From Pelagibacteraceae bacterium AG-422-I02 (GTDB lineage: Bacteria; Pseudomonadota; Alphaproteobacteria; Pelagibacterales; Pelagibacteraceae), in the NCBI GenBank assembly GCA_003213555.1, contig QCMS01000007.1, forward strand, positions 1-59,509: a DNA stretch of 59,509 nt. The letters are read 5' to 3'. Positions 9,083 to 17,427 of this stretch are shown here, piece after piece. The notes under the pieces are model-generated. The model saw only the letters and a list, made by a program, of their open reading frames with translations. It was not told the DNA's origin and did no database searches. The translations under genes were made by a program, and so were the position numbers. Each line of letters opens with the position of its first letter. Position 1 is the stretch's first letter.

Positions 9083-9707
9083 CTTTTGCCATCTCTTTCG
9101 GCACAGCTTGTATATTCCAATGTATAAATCTAAATGGTTCAATACCAAAGTCTACACTAAATTCGTGTTCTAAAAATCCTGGAAATATAATTAATGTACC
9201 TGGTGTAGGTTTAAAGTGTATCAATTCACTACCACCCCATACACCTTTTTGATTTGGTTTCATTTTTAATTTTGTAGCTCTAGCACCTGTTCTAGGTTCG
9301 TGAAAGATTGGATAAGAAGTTTTATCACTGCACTTTAAAAAGTAAAAACCCGATACGTGTTGATTCCAATGTATGTGTGCTGAATGATGACCACCACCTT
9401 TTTTAGCAAACTCTTGTACCCACATCTCACTAAACATAGTTGTATACTGTTGCATATCAAAACCTTGGTGATCTAAATACTCCCAAGACTTTTGACCAAT
9501 GTAGTTTCTAAAATCTAAAAAGTCATTATCAGCAGTTAAAGGTGTTGAATGATATGATCTTCCAAAGTCACCGTGTTCTTTTATAAATTTCTTTTCTCTT
9601 GTTCTTGCATCTTTGATATATTTATTAGATGCTTTGTTTAATGATTTTACAAACTCTGGTTTTTGTTCTGACCAAATAGTTGTGTTAAAATAGTTACTTA
9701 TAAACAT
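9075..9707 (-). CDS. Putative 2OG-Fe(II) oxygenase, His-rich type
   Basis: A 210-residue protein resembling the 2OG-FeII_Oxy_5 type of phage proteins. The His-rich strand HHSAHIHWNQHVSGFYFL (residues 107-124) would hold the first metal ligands. Distal H181 lies in PGFLEHEFS and R193 in EPFRFIHW, consistent with a beta-helix core. It is coupled to its neighbours by a TAATG overlap (9707) and an 8-nt overlap downstream. The exact metal-ligand assignment is uncertain. Confidence 0.7.
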   Translation of the reverse strand: MFISNYFNTTIWSEQKPEFVKSLNKASNKYIKDARTREKKFIKEHGDFGRSYHSTPLTADNDFLDFRNYIGQKSWEYLDHQGFDMQQYTTMFSEMWVQEFAKKGGGHHSAHIHWNQHVSGFYFLKCSDKTSYPIFHEPRTGARATKLKMKPNQKGVWGGSELIHFKPTPGTLIIFPGFLEHEFSVDFGIEPFRFIHWNIQAVPKEMAKDV

Positions 9708-10345
9708 TATCTAAAAGGCCTCCCTAAATGCCATACCACAAGACTATATCTTGTGCCTGATGTTACTGGTTTAACTCTATGCCATACAAAACTAGGAAAT
9801 ACAATAATAGATCCTTTTGGTAATATTTCTTTACATTGCACTCTGTGTTTTGATTCGTCTCTCATATGTGGATCATAGTTTCTAAAATCAAATTCTAATT
9901 CACCACCTTTGTATTCTGAACCATCTGTTAATTGACAAGTCATAGATAGTTTTCGAATTCTTCCGTGCTCTGGATTGTTAGGATCTTTTCTGTCATAAGG
10001 TTTGTCCCAACTATCACAATGCCAATCATAATATTGATTTAATTTATATTTTGTAAATTGACACGATTCAGATCTTTCCCAATCAAAATTCCAACCAGCT
10101 CTTGCATTTGCTTCGTGAACATATGGGTGTAATTCTTTATATATCCAAGTATCATTTAACCAAACTAAATCAGAGTTTCTTTTTCTTTTTAAATCTTTTA
10201 CTTCTTCTTTTTTTAATTTTCTATCACCATAGCCACCTGTTCTAGCCATAACTTCTTTTTGTTCATTAGCATATTTGATAACTTCATCACAGAATTTAGG
10301 TGTAAGCACACCACTAAAATACCAATAGTAATTAGATATATTCAT
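9707..10345 (-). CDS. Prolyl-4-hydroxylase-like 2OG-Fe(II) oxygenase
   Basis: A 212-residue protein with a clear PKHD/P4H-type layout: H109-C-D111 in YYDWHCDSWDK, strand GGELEFDF (148-155), distal H189 in FPSFVWHRVKPV, and R199 in TSGTRYSLVVWHLG for 2-oxoglutarate. This is the most canonical of the four oxygenases. ATG 10345 overlaps the upstream TGA (ATGA) and its stop forms TAATG with the next gene, so all four are expected on one transcript. Confidence 0.85.
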   Translation of the reverse strand: MNISNYYWYFSGVLTPKFCDEVIKYANEQKEVMARTGGYGDRKLKKEEVKDLKRKRNSDLVWLNDTWIYKELHPYVHEANARAGWNFDWERSESCQFTKYKLNQYYDWHCDSWDKPYDRKDPNNPEHGRIRKLSMTCQLTDGSEYKGGELEFDFRNYDPHMRDESKHRVQCKEILPKGSIIVFPSFVWHRVKPVTSGTRYSLVVWHLGRPFR

Positions 10346-10890
10346 ACTATTTCAATCCATCCTGTTACAATGTATTTTTCTTGGGTGTTTGATATAATTC
10401 CTTTGTGGGGATGAGTAAACTCTGCTGGCCATATTACAAGTTTACCTTTTACTGCAGATAAAGTTATGTTTTGATAAGGAAATTCAGTGCCGCCTTTGTC
10501 AGTAACTGTATTACAATACAACATATAAACTAATTGTCTTGTAGGATTATTTCTTCCTCTTTCATAATGTAAAACAGGATATCCTTTTTTAGGCTTATAA
10601 TATTGAATATTATTACATATATAAGTTTGCATTGGATTTTTAATTTTATATTTTTCAACATAAGAATTTAAACATTTACTTAATTCTTTAAAAAAAATAA
10701 TAATATTTTTATTAGTGGAAGTATTAAAAAAATTAACATCAGTAGAATCTTTAATACTAGTATCTACAAATCCTTTTCTTAAAGAAGTTCCTAAAGTTTT
10801 ATACTCTTTATTTTTTTTAAAATATTTAATAAAATTATCACATATCGTATTGTCTAATTTATATTCTTCAATAAAATTATATGTATTCAT
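10342..10890 (-). CDS. 2OG-Fe(II) oxygenase with HxE metal motif
   Basis: A 182-residue protein. YPVLHYERG gives H108-Y-E110, so Glu replaces the usual Asp ligand. Strand GGTEFPYQNI follows, then KGKLVIWPAEFTHPHKG (distal H160 or H162) and KYIVTGW, with a Lys where the 2OG-binding Arg is usual. I remember the WPxxFTHxH and YIVTGW patterns from phage oxygenases, so it is probably functional. It lies first among the four oxygenases, overlapping the upstream gene by 14 nt. Confidence 0.78.
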   Translation of the reverse strand: MNTYNFIEEYKLDNTICDNFIKYFKKNKEYKTLGTSLRKGFVDTSIKDSTDVNFFNTSTNKNIIIFFKELSKCLNSYVEKYKIKNPMQTYICNNIQYYKPKKGYPVLHYERGRNNPTRQLVYMLYCNTVTDKGGTEFPYQNITLSAVKGKLVIWPAEFTHPHKGIISNTQEKYIVTGWIEIV

Positions 10891-11380
10891 ACGTTATTGT
10901 TTGTACAAAGTTTAATGAATCTTTTTGATTGTTAGTTAAGTAATACATATTAGTTGATGGAAACATAATAAATTTATTATTTGTAAGTGGCATATCCCAA
11001 GATCTACCTTTACGTCTGTTATCTTCATAGTGTATTCTAACCATACAGTCTTTGACTTTTACACCATAGAGTAATGTATAATCTGGTGAGTTACGTAGGT
11101 CTACTGGATCTATATTTAATAATGGAATTGTAGTCTCGCTAGGTTTATAAATATTTCCCCACGTTTCTTTGTTGATTAAATTAAAACCATACTCAAGACC
11201 AACGTGATCTCGCATATATGTATTTAACATATCCCAAGTTCGTGAGAACGGAAAATCTTTGTTTTGAATTACTGATTGTAAAATATCGCCTGATAATTTA
11301 TCTCGGTCAATGTCCCAATCTTTAGGCATTGCCACATCACCGTAATATAATGCTTGCTCTGTTAATACTTTCTTCTGCAT
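10877..11380 (-). CDS. Conserved phage protein, possible beta-helix (cupin-like) fold
   Basis: A 167-residue protein. The N-terminus ALYYGDVAMPKDWDIDRDKL is helical. The C-terminal half (PVDLRNSPDYTLLYGV, DNRRKGRSWDMPL, FIMFPSTNMYYLTN, LNFVQTITYEYI) reads like successive strands of a double-stranded beta-helix but lacks an HxD pair. It is transcribed ahead of the oxygenase cluster and overlaps it. It is a recurrent marine phage family with no known function; a degenerate partner of the oxygenases is one possibility. Confidence 0.7.
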   Translation of the reverse strand: MQKKVLTEQALYYGDVAMPKDWDIDRDKLSGDILQSVIQNKDFPFSRTWDMLNTYMRDHVGLEYGFNLINKETWGNIYKPSETTIPLLNIDPVDLRNSPDYTLLYGVKVKDCMVRIHYEDNRRKGRSWDMPLTNNKFIMFPSTNMYYLTNNQKDSLNFVQTITYEYI

Positions 11381-11398
11381 ACCACCACCATTTTTAAT

Positions 11399-11854
11399 TT
11401 ATGCTTTGTTATCTGTCAAGTCCCAAGATTGATTAGCTTCATTCCAAGAATATCCCCACATATGAGTATCAGCTGTATTTTGTGCTTCTTGTTCTGCAGT
11501 TAATGCTGGAGCATCACCGATTGGTGAATTCCATTGTGCAGTTGTAGTATTTTTTACCCAAGATGCATATGGTTTTTTAGGCCAAAAGATTTGATCATCT
11601 TCGTCCCAAGTATAACCTATACCTGCATAGTTTCCTCTAAATGCTTTTGAATTATCACCAGAGTTGTGTGTATTACTTATTGTGTTGTATGAAGTTTGAA
11701 TCCACATTTGTGCAGGCCAATTATTATGTGTCTCTAAATATTGTTGACCTACTGATTCATCTTCAACGCCATCAGCGTTAAGCATATCAGAATTATTCAA
11801 AGTAAGTACTTGAATAACTTTTCCGTTAGCTCCTAGTTTTGCAAAATGTGCCAT
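11399..11854 (-). CDS. Conserved tail-region protein shared with cyanophages
   Basis: A 151-residue protein starting MAHFAKLGANGKVIQVLTL, with YLETHNNWPAQMWIQTSYN, FRGNYAGIGYTWDEDDQIF and FWPKKPYASWVKNTTTAQW. These blocks match a widely shared protein of T4-like cyanophages and marine podoviruses found among fibre genes. The many Trp and Tyr residues suggest a small surface beta domain. Function is unknown, but tail association is likely from its neighbours. Confidence 0.75.
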   Translation of the reverse strand: MAHFAKLGANGKVIQVLTLNNSDMLNADGVEDESVGQQYLETHNNWPAQMWIQTSYNTISNTHNSGDNSKAFRGNYAGIGYTWDEDDQIFWPKKPYASWVKNTTTAQWNSPIGDAPALTAEQEAQNTADTHMWGYSWNEANQSWDLTDNKA

Positions 11855-11899
11855 AATATTTCTCCTTATATATTAATTTTAAATAATAGTAAATACATA

Positions 11900-13324
11900 T
11901 TAATTTTGAAATTTGTATCTAATAATAACAATTCCTGAACCACCAGCTGATCCTGTAGCATTAGTTCCAGGGTTTGGATATAAATTACCAGAGCCTCCAC
12001 CGCCACCACCAGTATTAACAGTAGCTGCTGCGGGAGCAGGATTTTGACCAGCACCACCAGCTGCACCACCACCTTTTCCACCTGCACCTGCAGGACCCGT
12101 TTGAGGTCTATTAGTTGAACCACCTCCGCCGCCACCTCCAGCATAATATCTAAATGATCCACAAGGAACACCATTACTACCAAAAGCAGTAGGTATTCCT
12201 GCACCATCACCACCTGGGCCTGTTTGATTACCCCCATCAACTCCAACTTGTATTGCTCCACCTCCACCACCACCTAAATATGTTCCTGGACTTGTCATAC
12301 CACCACCATTATTTCCTTGCGGGGGACTTGTTGGAGGAGTATTACCTGCACCACCACCAACTGGTGATGCTGCCCCGTGAGAGGCACCTCCTCCTGATCC
12401 ACCAGCTTCTCCATTTCTAGGACCTGGATTTGCTCCACCTGTAAATCCACCCATACCACCACCGGCTGATGTAATTGTTGAAAAAGTTGAAACTGATCCG
12501 GGAGCACCTCCTGGAGGACTTGTTGAAGTTGTTCCTCCTGCACCTATAGTTATTGGAAAAGTTGCAGTAGATGCAGTTAGTCCTGCAGGGGCTGCTAATG
12601 GTTTACCTGGATAAGTTGCAGGAGCAAGACTTGGAGAAGCAAATCTGAAACCTCCTGCTCCACCTCCGCCTCCTGCTACCGATTGAGCATTTTCCATTCC
12701 ACCTGATCCACCACCACCTACTACTATATATTCTATTTCATCATTACCTGCAGGGTTACCAGCGGCAGTAATTTGAAAGCTTCCTGGTCCTGTAAATGTA
12801 TGTATTTTAAAATCTCCACAAGTAGTGGTTGTTCCACCCGTGGCTACAACATATGCTGCAGTAGCTGCACTTGATTGTAAACCATCATCTGTTACTAACC
12901 AACCTTGAGTTGAATCTATAAAAATTAAAGTTACTGCAATACCTTCTGTTGATAGGATTGCATTAACTGTTGAACCACCAATTTTATCAGAACCGTTTTG
13001 AATTAATGTTACTGCGTTTGTATCAAATGTATTTGCGTAATCTTTTATTGCAATAACAGCTCCTGCTGTTCCTGCTGGAAGAGTTACATCAACCGCTCCT
13101 GAAGTTGTGTTTACAAAATACCCTTCACCAGCTACTGCTGTAAAATCTCCTGTCTTAACTGTTGTATTCCAAGACGCCGAACCTGTTGCACCAAAACCTG
13201 ATGCAGTACCATTGTTAGTTATGGATACACCAGCAGGAATCGTGAATGTATCTCCACTATCCCCTAATGTAGTTGTACCACACGCTGTTCTTGGACTAAT
13301 TTTATTTACTTTTACTTCACTCAT
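11900..13324 (-). CDS. Glycine-rich tail tip/adhesin, copy 1 of 3
   Basis: A 474-residue protein. The N-terminal domain (about residues 1-150) ends in VTLIFIDSTQGWLVTDD. A linker with IHTFTGPGSFQIT leads to about 270 residues of Gly-rich sequence with runs of GGGG, Ser, Pro and Ala. The end is GGSGIVIIRYKFQN. The layout fits the phage glycine-rich domain expected to fold as packed polyglycine-II helices, as in some receptor-binding adhesins. Two tandem paralogues lie upstream. Host-surface recognition is the likely role. Confidence 0.8.
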   Translation of the reverse strand: MSEVKVNKISPRTACGTTTLGDSGDTFTIPAGVSITNNGTASGFGATGSASWNTTVKTGDFTAVAGEGYFVNTTSGAVDVTLPAGTAGAVIAIKDYANTFDTNAVTLIQNGSDKIGGSTVNAILSTEGIAVTLIFIDSTQGWLVTDDGLQSSAATAAYVVATGGTTTTCGDFKIHTFTGPGSFQITAAGNPAGNDEIEYIVVGGGGSGGMENAQSVAGGGGGAGGFRFASPSLAPATYPGKPLAAPAGLTASTATFPITIGAGGTTSTSPPGGAPGSVSTFSTITSAGGGMGGFTGGANPGPRNGEAGGSGGGASHGAASPVGGGAGNTPPTSPPQGNNGGGMTSPGTYLGGGGGGAIQVGVDGGNQTGPGGDGAGIPTAFGSNGVPCGSFRYYAGGGGGGGSTNRPQTGPAGAGGKGGGAAGGAGQNPAPAAATVNTGGGGGGSGNLYPNPGTNATGSAGGSGIVIIRYKFQN

Positions 13325-13331
13325 AATTTAC

Positions 13332-14801
13332 CTATTGATATTTATACCTTATTACTACAATTCCACTACCACCAGCTTGTCCTACAAAAGGACTAGAAGG
13401 ACTAGGAGCACCACCAGATGATCCACCACCGCCTCCTGTATTAGTTGTTCCTGCTTGACCTACACGAGCTGGACTTGTTACACAAGATGGGTTTGCTGGA
13501 GAACCACCATTTCCACCGCCTCCTAAACCACCGATTCCTCCTGGATTAGGGGATGGGTTTGGAGTATAAACACCTCCACCTCCTCCACCTGCAAAATATT
13601 GAAGACAACTTGAACACTCTCCATTAGTAGCACCAAATGCACCATTCGTAAAACCTGCGCCATCACCACCATCACCACCACCACCTCCTGGTGTTTGATT
13701 ACCTCCACTAAATCCTGGTTGTATAGCACCACCGCCACCACCAAGTCCTGTGTTATCAGATCCTGGAGAAGGATTTGTTGGAAAACCTACACCTACTCCA
13801 CCTGGAGTTCCTTGAGCAGGAGTTACTGGAGGTGTATTACCAGTACCTGCAGGATAAGGTTGTCCGCCACCACCACCTGAACCACCATTAGCTCCAGGCC
13901 CTGTTGAATTGTGACCTCCTACTCCACCACCTGCTGATGATATTGTTGAAAAACTTGAGGTAGATCCATTAGCTCCAGCATTTCCTGGTCCTGCAGAACC
14001 TCCTGATCCACCACCACCTACTACAACTGGATATCCTTGTGCTGAAACTGGCAGAGCTGAAACTCCACATACTAAAGGTTTTGCAGGGTTACACCCTATT
14101 GAAAAAGTTGTGGCAGAAGCTCTTAAACCTCCTGCACCTCCACCACCAGATGGGGTGTTATTATATTCAAGTCCAGGAGTTCCTCCTCCACCAGCAACTA
14201 CTAAATAATCTACAACATTTAATGGTGAAGAAGTTGCTAGGTCTGAAACTGTAAAAGTTCCAGGACCCGTAAAAGTATGAATTTTAAAATTACCACAAGT
14301 TGTAATTGTTCCGCCTGTCGCTGTCATAAAATTTTCTCCAACAAAACCTGTTCCTTCTTCAACTGCTAACCAACCTTTTGTTGCATCAGCGTAAACTAAA
14401 GTTAAACTTTCGTTTTCTGTACTTCTTACACTATCATTAGCTCCACCATTCATATTAGAACCACCTCTACCAATGGTTAAATTATTTGTATCAAAAGTTG
14501 ATGCGTAATCTTTAATAGCTACAATGTCACCAACTGAAGGTGAACTTGGTAAATTAACTGTAAAAGCTCCACCTGAAGTATTACAAAAATATCCTTCTCC
14601 GGATGCAGCAGTAAAAGTTGCTGTTTTAATTGATGTCTGCCAATCTACAGTTCCTGTTCTACCAAAACCTGATTGACTTGCACCTGATGCTAAAGCAATT
14701 GTATCACCACTAGCGCCAAGAGTAATAGTATTACTATTCTCGTTAATGATGTTTGCACCGCATTGGTTTTGTATGTTGTTTACTTTAATTGTACTTGTCA
14801 T
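13332..14801 (-). CDS. Glycine-rich tail tip/adhesin, copy 2 of 3
   Basis: A 489-residue protein with the same plan as its neighbours: KVNNIQNQCGANIINENSNT start, GFGRTGTVDWQTSIKTATFT, LVYADATKGWLAVEEG, IHTFTGPGTFTVS, then a long glycine-rich domain ending GGSGIVVIRYKYQ. Compared with copies 1 and 3, the N-terminal domain is well conserved. The glycine-rich tip diverges in Pro/Ser spacers and contains Cys pairs (ECSSC). The pattern suggests duplicated adhesins diverging at the tip. Confidence 0.8.
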   Translation of the reverse strand: MTSTIKVNNIQNQCGANIINENSNTITLGASGDTIALASGASQSGFGRTGTVDWQTSIKTATFTAASGEGYFCNTSGGAFTVNLPSSPSVGDIVAIKDYASTFDTNNLTIGRGGSNMNGGANDSVRSTENESLTLVYADATKGWLAVEEGTGFVGENFMTATGGTITTCGNFKIHTFTGPGTFTVSDLATSSPLNVVDYLVVAGGGGTPGLEYNNTPSGGGGAGGLRASATTFSIGCNPAKPLVCGVSALPVSAQGYPVVVGGGGSGGSAGPGNAGANGSTSSFSTISSAGGGVGGHNSTGPGANGGSGGGGGQPYPAGTGNTPPVTPAQGTPGGVGVGFPTNPSPGSDNTGLGGGGGAIQPGFSGGNQTPGGGGGDGGDGAGFTNGAFGATNGECSSCLQYFAGGGGGGVYTPNPSPNPGGIGGLGGGGNGGSPANPSCVTSPARVGQAGTTNTGGGGGSSGGAPSPSSPFVGQAGGSGIVVIRYKYQ

Positions 14802-14803
14802 AA

Positions 14804-16189
14804 TTATTGAAATTTATACCTTATTATTACTATTCCTGAACCACCAGCACCACCACATCTTGGACCTGGACTTGGACTTGCGCTTGAACCACCACCACCA
14901 GCACCTTTGTTAGCTGTACCTGCTGATCCTGCTTGAGCGGGACCACTAGGAGAACCTGCGTTTCCACCACCGCCACCACCGCCAGTTCCGCTAGTACCTA
15001 AAAAAGTACCTCCACCGCCACCACCGGCTCTTTGTACTGGAGAAGCTGTAATTGATGTTGTTGCTCCTGTTCCACCATTACCACCTGTTGATGGAGGGTT
15101 TGTACCATTTGCACCAACTGTTGTAGCGCCACCACCACCACCGCCTTGGTTATCACCATTAGCAGGAGGATTTTTTCCTTTTCCACCAGCAAATCCTTGA
15201 GCAGGAGTAACTGGAGGAGTATTTCCTGCGCCTTCACAATATCCTGATCCGCCACCACCACCAGATCCACCAGCAGCACCTTGTATGGTAGCAGTAGGGG
15301 GTCTACTAGGAGTACCATCTCCTCTTCCACCGCCTCCTCCACCAGCACTAGTGATTGTTGAAAAAGTTGAAACAGATCCAGAATTACCTTGGTTTGATGT
15401 ACCAGCTGTTGCTCCGCCTGCACCCACGGTTATTGGATAACCTTGAGCTGTAACTGTAATTCTATTTCCAGGTGTTGAATATCCGTCTAATGGACTTGCA
15501 GTATAAGGTGTTACTGGAGATTTTAATTCTCTATAACCACCGGCTCCACCACCACCTGCACCATAATAAGAACCAAGTGAACCTCCTCCTGATCCACCAC
15601 CAGCAAGCACTAGATAAGATACTATATTATTTGCAGCACAAATTGCTGCATTTGTTACTGTAAAAGTTCCAGGGCTTGTAAAAGTATGAATTTTGCAATT
15701 TCCTGAAGTTGTTATTGTTCCACCTGTTGCTACTAAATTTGCGTTACCTCTCACATTAGAAGTTGAATCCATAGTATTAATCCAACCTTGTGTTGAATCA
15801 ACATATACAAAAGTTACTGATTGGCCTTCTGTATCTAAAGCTATACTAGCTCCTGGTACACCACCTATTTTGTCAGTTCCATTTGCTGCAACTGTTAAAT
15901 TATTTGTTTGCCAAGTTGCTGCATAATCAGCTAATGAAACAATCGCTCCAGCAGAACCTGCTGGTAAATTACAAGTAAATGCTCCAGCAGTTGTATTACA
16001 AAAAAATCCATCACCTGATACTGCAGAAAAAGTTGCTGTCTTTGGAGTTGTATCCCAATCAACTGTTCCTGTTCTACCAAAACCAGATTGACTGGCTCCT
16101 GTTCCTAAAGTTACCGTATCACCAGATTCACCTAGTGTTAAAGTAGTTCCGCATTGTGGTGCAACTGTATTTACTTCTATTTTACTCAT
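14804..16189 (-). CDS. Glycine-rich tail tip/adhesin, copy 3 of 3
   Basis: A 461-residue protein from ATG 16189, chosen because it forms a TAATG overlap with the upstream stop; the longer frame from 16360 is inside the upstream gene. Domains are an N-terminal beta domain (KIEVNTVAPQCGTTLTLGES ... VTFVYVDSTQGWINT), then IHTFTSPGTFTVT, then a glycine-rich region ending GGSGIVIIRYKFQ. The sequence AGNTPPVTPAQG inside the tip is nearly shared with copy 2, which shows recent common origin. Confidence 0.8.
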   Translation of the reverse strand: MSKIEVNTVAPQCGTTLTLGESGDTVTLGTGASQSGFGRTGTVDWDTTPKTATFSAVSGDGFFCNTTAGAFTCNLPAGSAGAIVSLADYAATWQTNNLTVAANGTDKIGGVPGASIALDTEGQSVTFVYVDSTQGWINTMDSTSNVRGNANLVATGGTITTSGNCKIHTFTSPGTFTVTNAAICAANNIVSYLVLAGGGSGGGSLGSYYGAGGGGAGGYRELKSPVTPYTASPLDGYSTPGNRITVTAQGYPITVGAGGATAGTSNQGNSGSVSTFSTITSAGGGGGGRGDGTPSRPPTATIQGAAGGSGGGGGSGYCEGAGNTPPVTPAQGFAGGKGKNPPANGDNQGGGGGGATTVGANGTNPPSTGGNGGTGATTSITASPVQRAGGGGGGTFLGTSGTGGGGGGGNAGSPSGPAQAGSAGTANKGAGGGGSSASPSPGPRCGGAGGSGIVIIRYKFQ

Positions 16190-16965
16190 TAAATTACTAC
16201 CACCGTTCCTGTTATTGTTTGTGTTCCAGTTACTGTAACTGGTCCGGCTAAAACCCCAGATGCAATTGTTTGATCTTGAGAAAGAGTTGTAGCGTGTGTA
16301 ACTAAATAATCTGTAGCTGTCATAGATGGAGACATAGCTCTTGTTGCTGGTAGTGTACAAAATACATTTTTAGTACCTGCTGAAAAATTTACTTTGCTAT
16401 CACTATTTGATGATGAAATAACTGTGTCTCTTGAAAGATTACCAACTGTAGCTGTTGTTGCAGTAAAACCCATTCCAGAGTGATTTGTGCAATAAGCATA
16501 TAAAGTTGGAGCTGATGATGCTACTACAATTACAGTTTTTGCACCAGCACTTCCCGGCGTCCCAGTAGCTGTTACACCAGTTGTATATTCTGTTCCGCCT
16601 GCAGCATCTGCTGCAGTTGCAAACCTTAATGGATGACCAGTATTTGAATTATCAGATTGATCAAAAGTATAAGTAACGGTTTCTGCTAAATCAATAGAAG
16701 CTTGTAAAGATCCATCTAAGTAATATTTATTACCACTTCCTGGATTTACAACAGTAACTGCAAATGACACAGCTGCATTTACTGTACCAATTCCTACTTC
16801 AAACTCACCTGCAGAATTGTTTTCAATTGCATAGTAAGTTGTATTACCAGCACTAATACCTGAAACAAAAGTTTCATAACCTTGTTCTGCTCCGCCAAAG
16901 TTAATTGTTCCTGTTCCAGTAGTTGTACTTGTTTCTTTAACTCTATCGTTAACTATTAAAGCCAT
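16189..16965 (-). CDS. Tail fibre protein containing a cupredoxin-like domain
   Basis: A 258-residue protein. The N-terminus ALIVNDRVKETSTTTGTGTI is a common marine phage fibre module. Residues about 66-170 look like a cupredoxin: strands YYLDGSLQASIDL and TVTYTFDQSD, then H111 in TGHPLRF, and C159-T-N-H162-S-G-M165 in YAYCTNHSGMG. The order His, Cys-x2-His-x2-Met matches type 1 copper ligands with amicyanin-like loop spacing. The C-terminus (GPVTVTGTQTITGTVVVI) is a fibre-type strand repeat. Copper binding is inference. Confidence 0.72.
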   Translation of the reverse strand: MALIVNDRVKETSTTTGTGTINFGGAEQGYETFVSGISAGNTTYYAIENNSAGEFEVGIGTVNAAVSFAVTVVNPGSGNKYYLDGSLQASIDLAETVTYTFDQSDNSNTGHPLRFATAADAAGGTEYTTGVTATGTPGSAGAKTVIVVASSAPTLYAYCTNHSGMGFTATTATVGNLSRDTVISSSNSDSKVNFSAGTKNVFCTLPATRAMSPSMTATDYLVTHATTLSQDQTIASGVLAGPVTVTGTQTITGTVVVI

Positions 16966-16982
16966 TACTACTCCAAATTTTA

Positions 16983-17414
16983 TTACGCGTCGCCAAGTCT
17001 AATGATTGCACTAGATGAGTTAGCAGTTGGAAACTGAACAACGAAATCTCCGTTTGTTGCAGTCTTTGTTCCGCCAAAATCTAAAACTAATACAGCTTCA
17101 TTACTTGAACCTTTATAAATCAGTGCTCCTACTGCTGATAACGTTACAGATGAAAAAGTTAAATCTGCAAAGTCAACATATCCAATATTACTTGCAACTG
17201 CTACACCGTTATTTGTTAAAGTGTTTCCACCAGCAGTATAACTTGTACCAGATGAAGAAACTTCATTACTAGTCGTATATGCTGTTGTTGCCGTTGTTAA
17301 GCCAGATATATTAGTGTAAAGAGCAAGTTTAAAAGTGCTTCCACCGGAAGAAGCAAAATTAAACGTTCCTTCTAACAGGTCTGTTTTAAAAGAGTCAGGT
17401 ACTACATTTGCCAT
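16983..17414 (-). CDS. Virion structural protein, tail region
   Basis: A 143-residue beta-rich protein: FKLALYTNISG, YTTSNEVSSSGTSYTAGGNT, VTLSAVGALIYKGSSNEAV, LVLDFGGTKTATNGDFVVQF. The pattern (FKLALY, T-NE, GG-L, GALIY, DFGG, FP) is a recurrent small structural protein of cyanophages and other tailed phages. It has its own spacing from both neighbours (13-17 nt) but is clearly in the virion operon. Exact position in the particle is unknown. Confidence 0.7.
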   Translation of the reverse strand: MANVVPDSFKTDLLEGTFNFASSGGSTFKLALYTNISGLTTATTAYTTSNEVSSSGTSYTAGGNTLTNNGVAVASNIGYVDFADLTFSSVTLSAVGALIYKGSSNEAVLVLDFGGTKTATNGDFVVQFPTANSSSAIIRLGDA

Positions 17415-17427
17415 TTATATTATCTCC

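Noticed and set aside
11866..15423. Several Gln/Val/Leu-rich frames inside the glycine-rich adhesin genes
   Set aside because: They are off-frame readings of GGN/CCN-rich sequence (low-complexity VVVLL/QLLLQQ), with no independent start signals.
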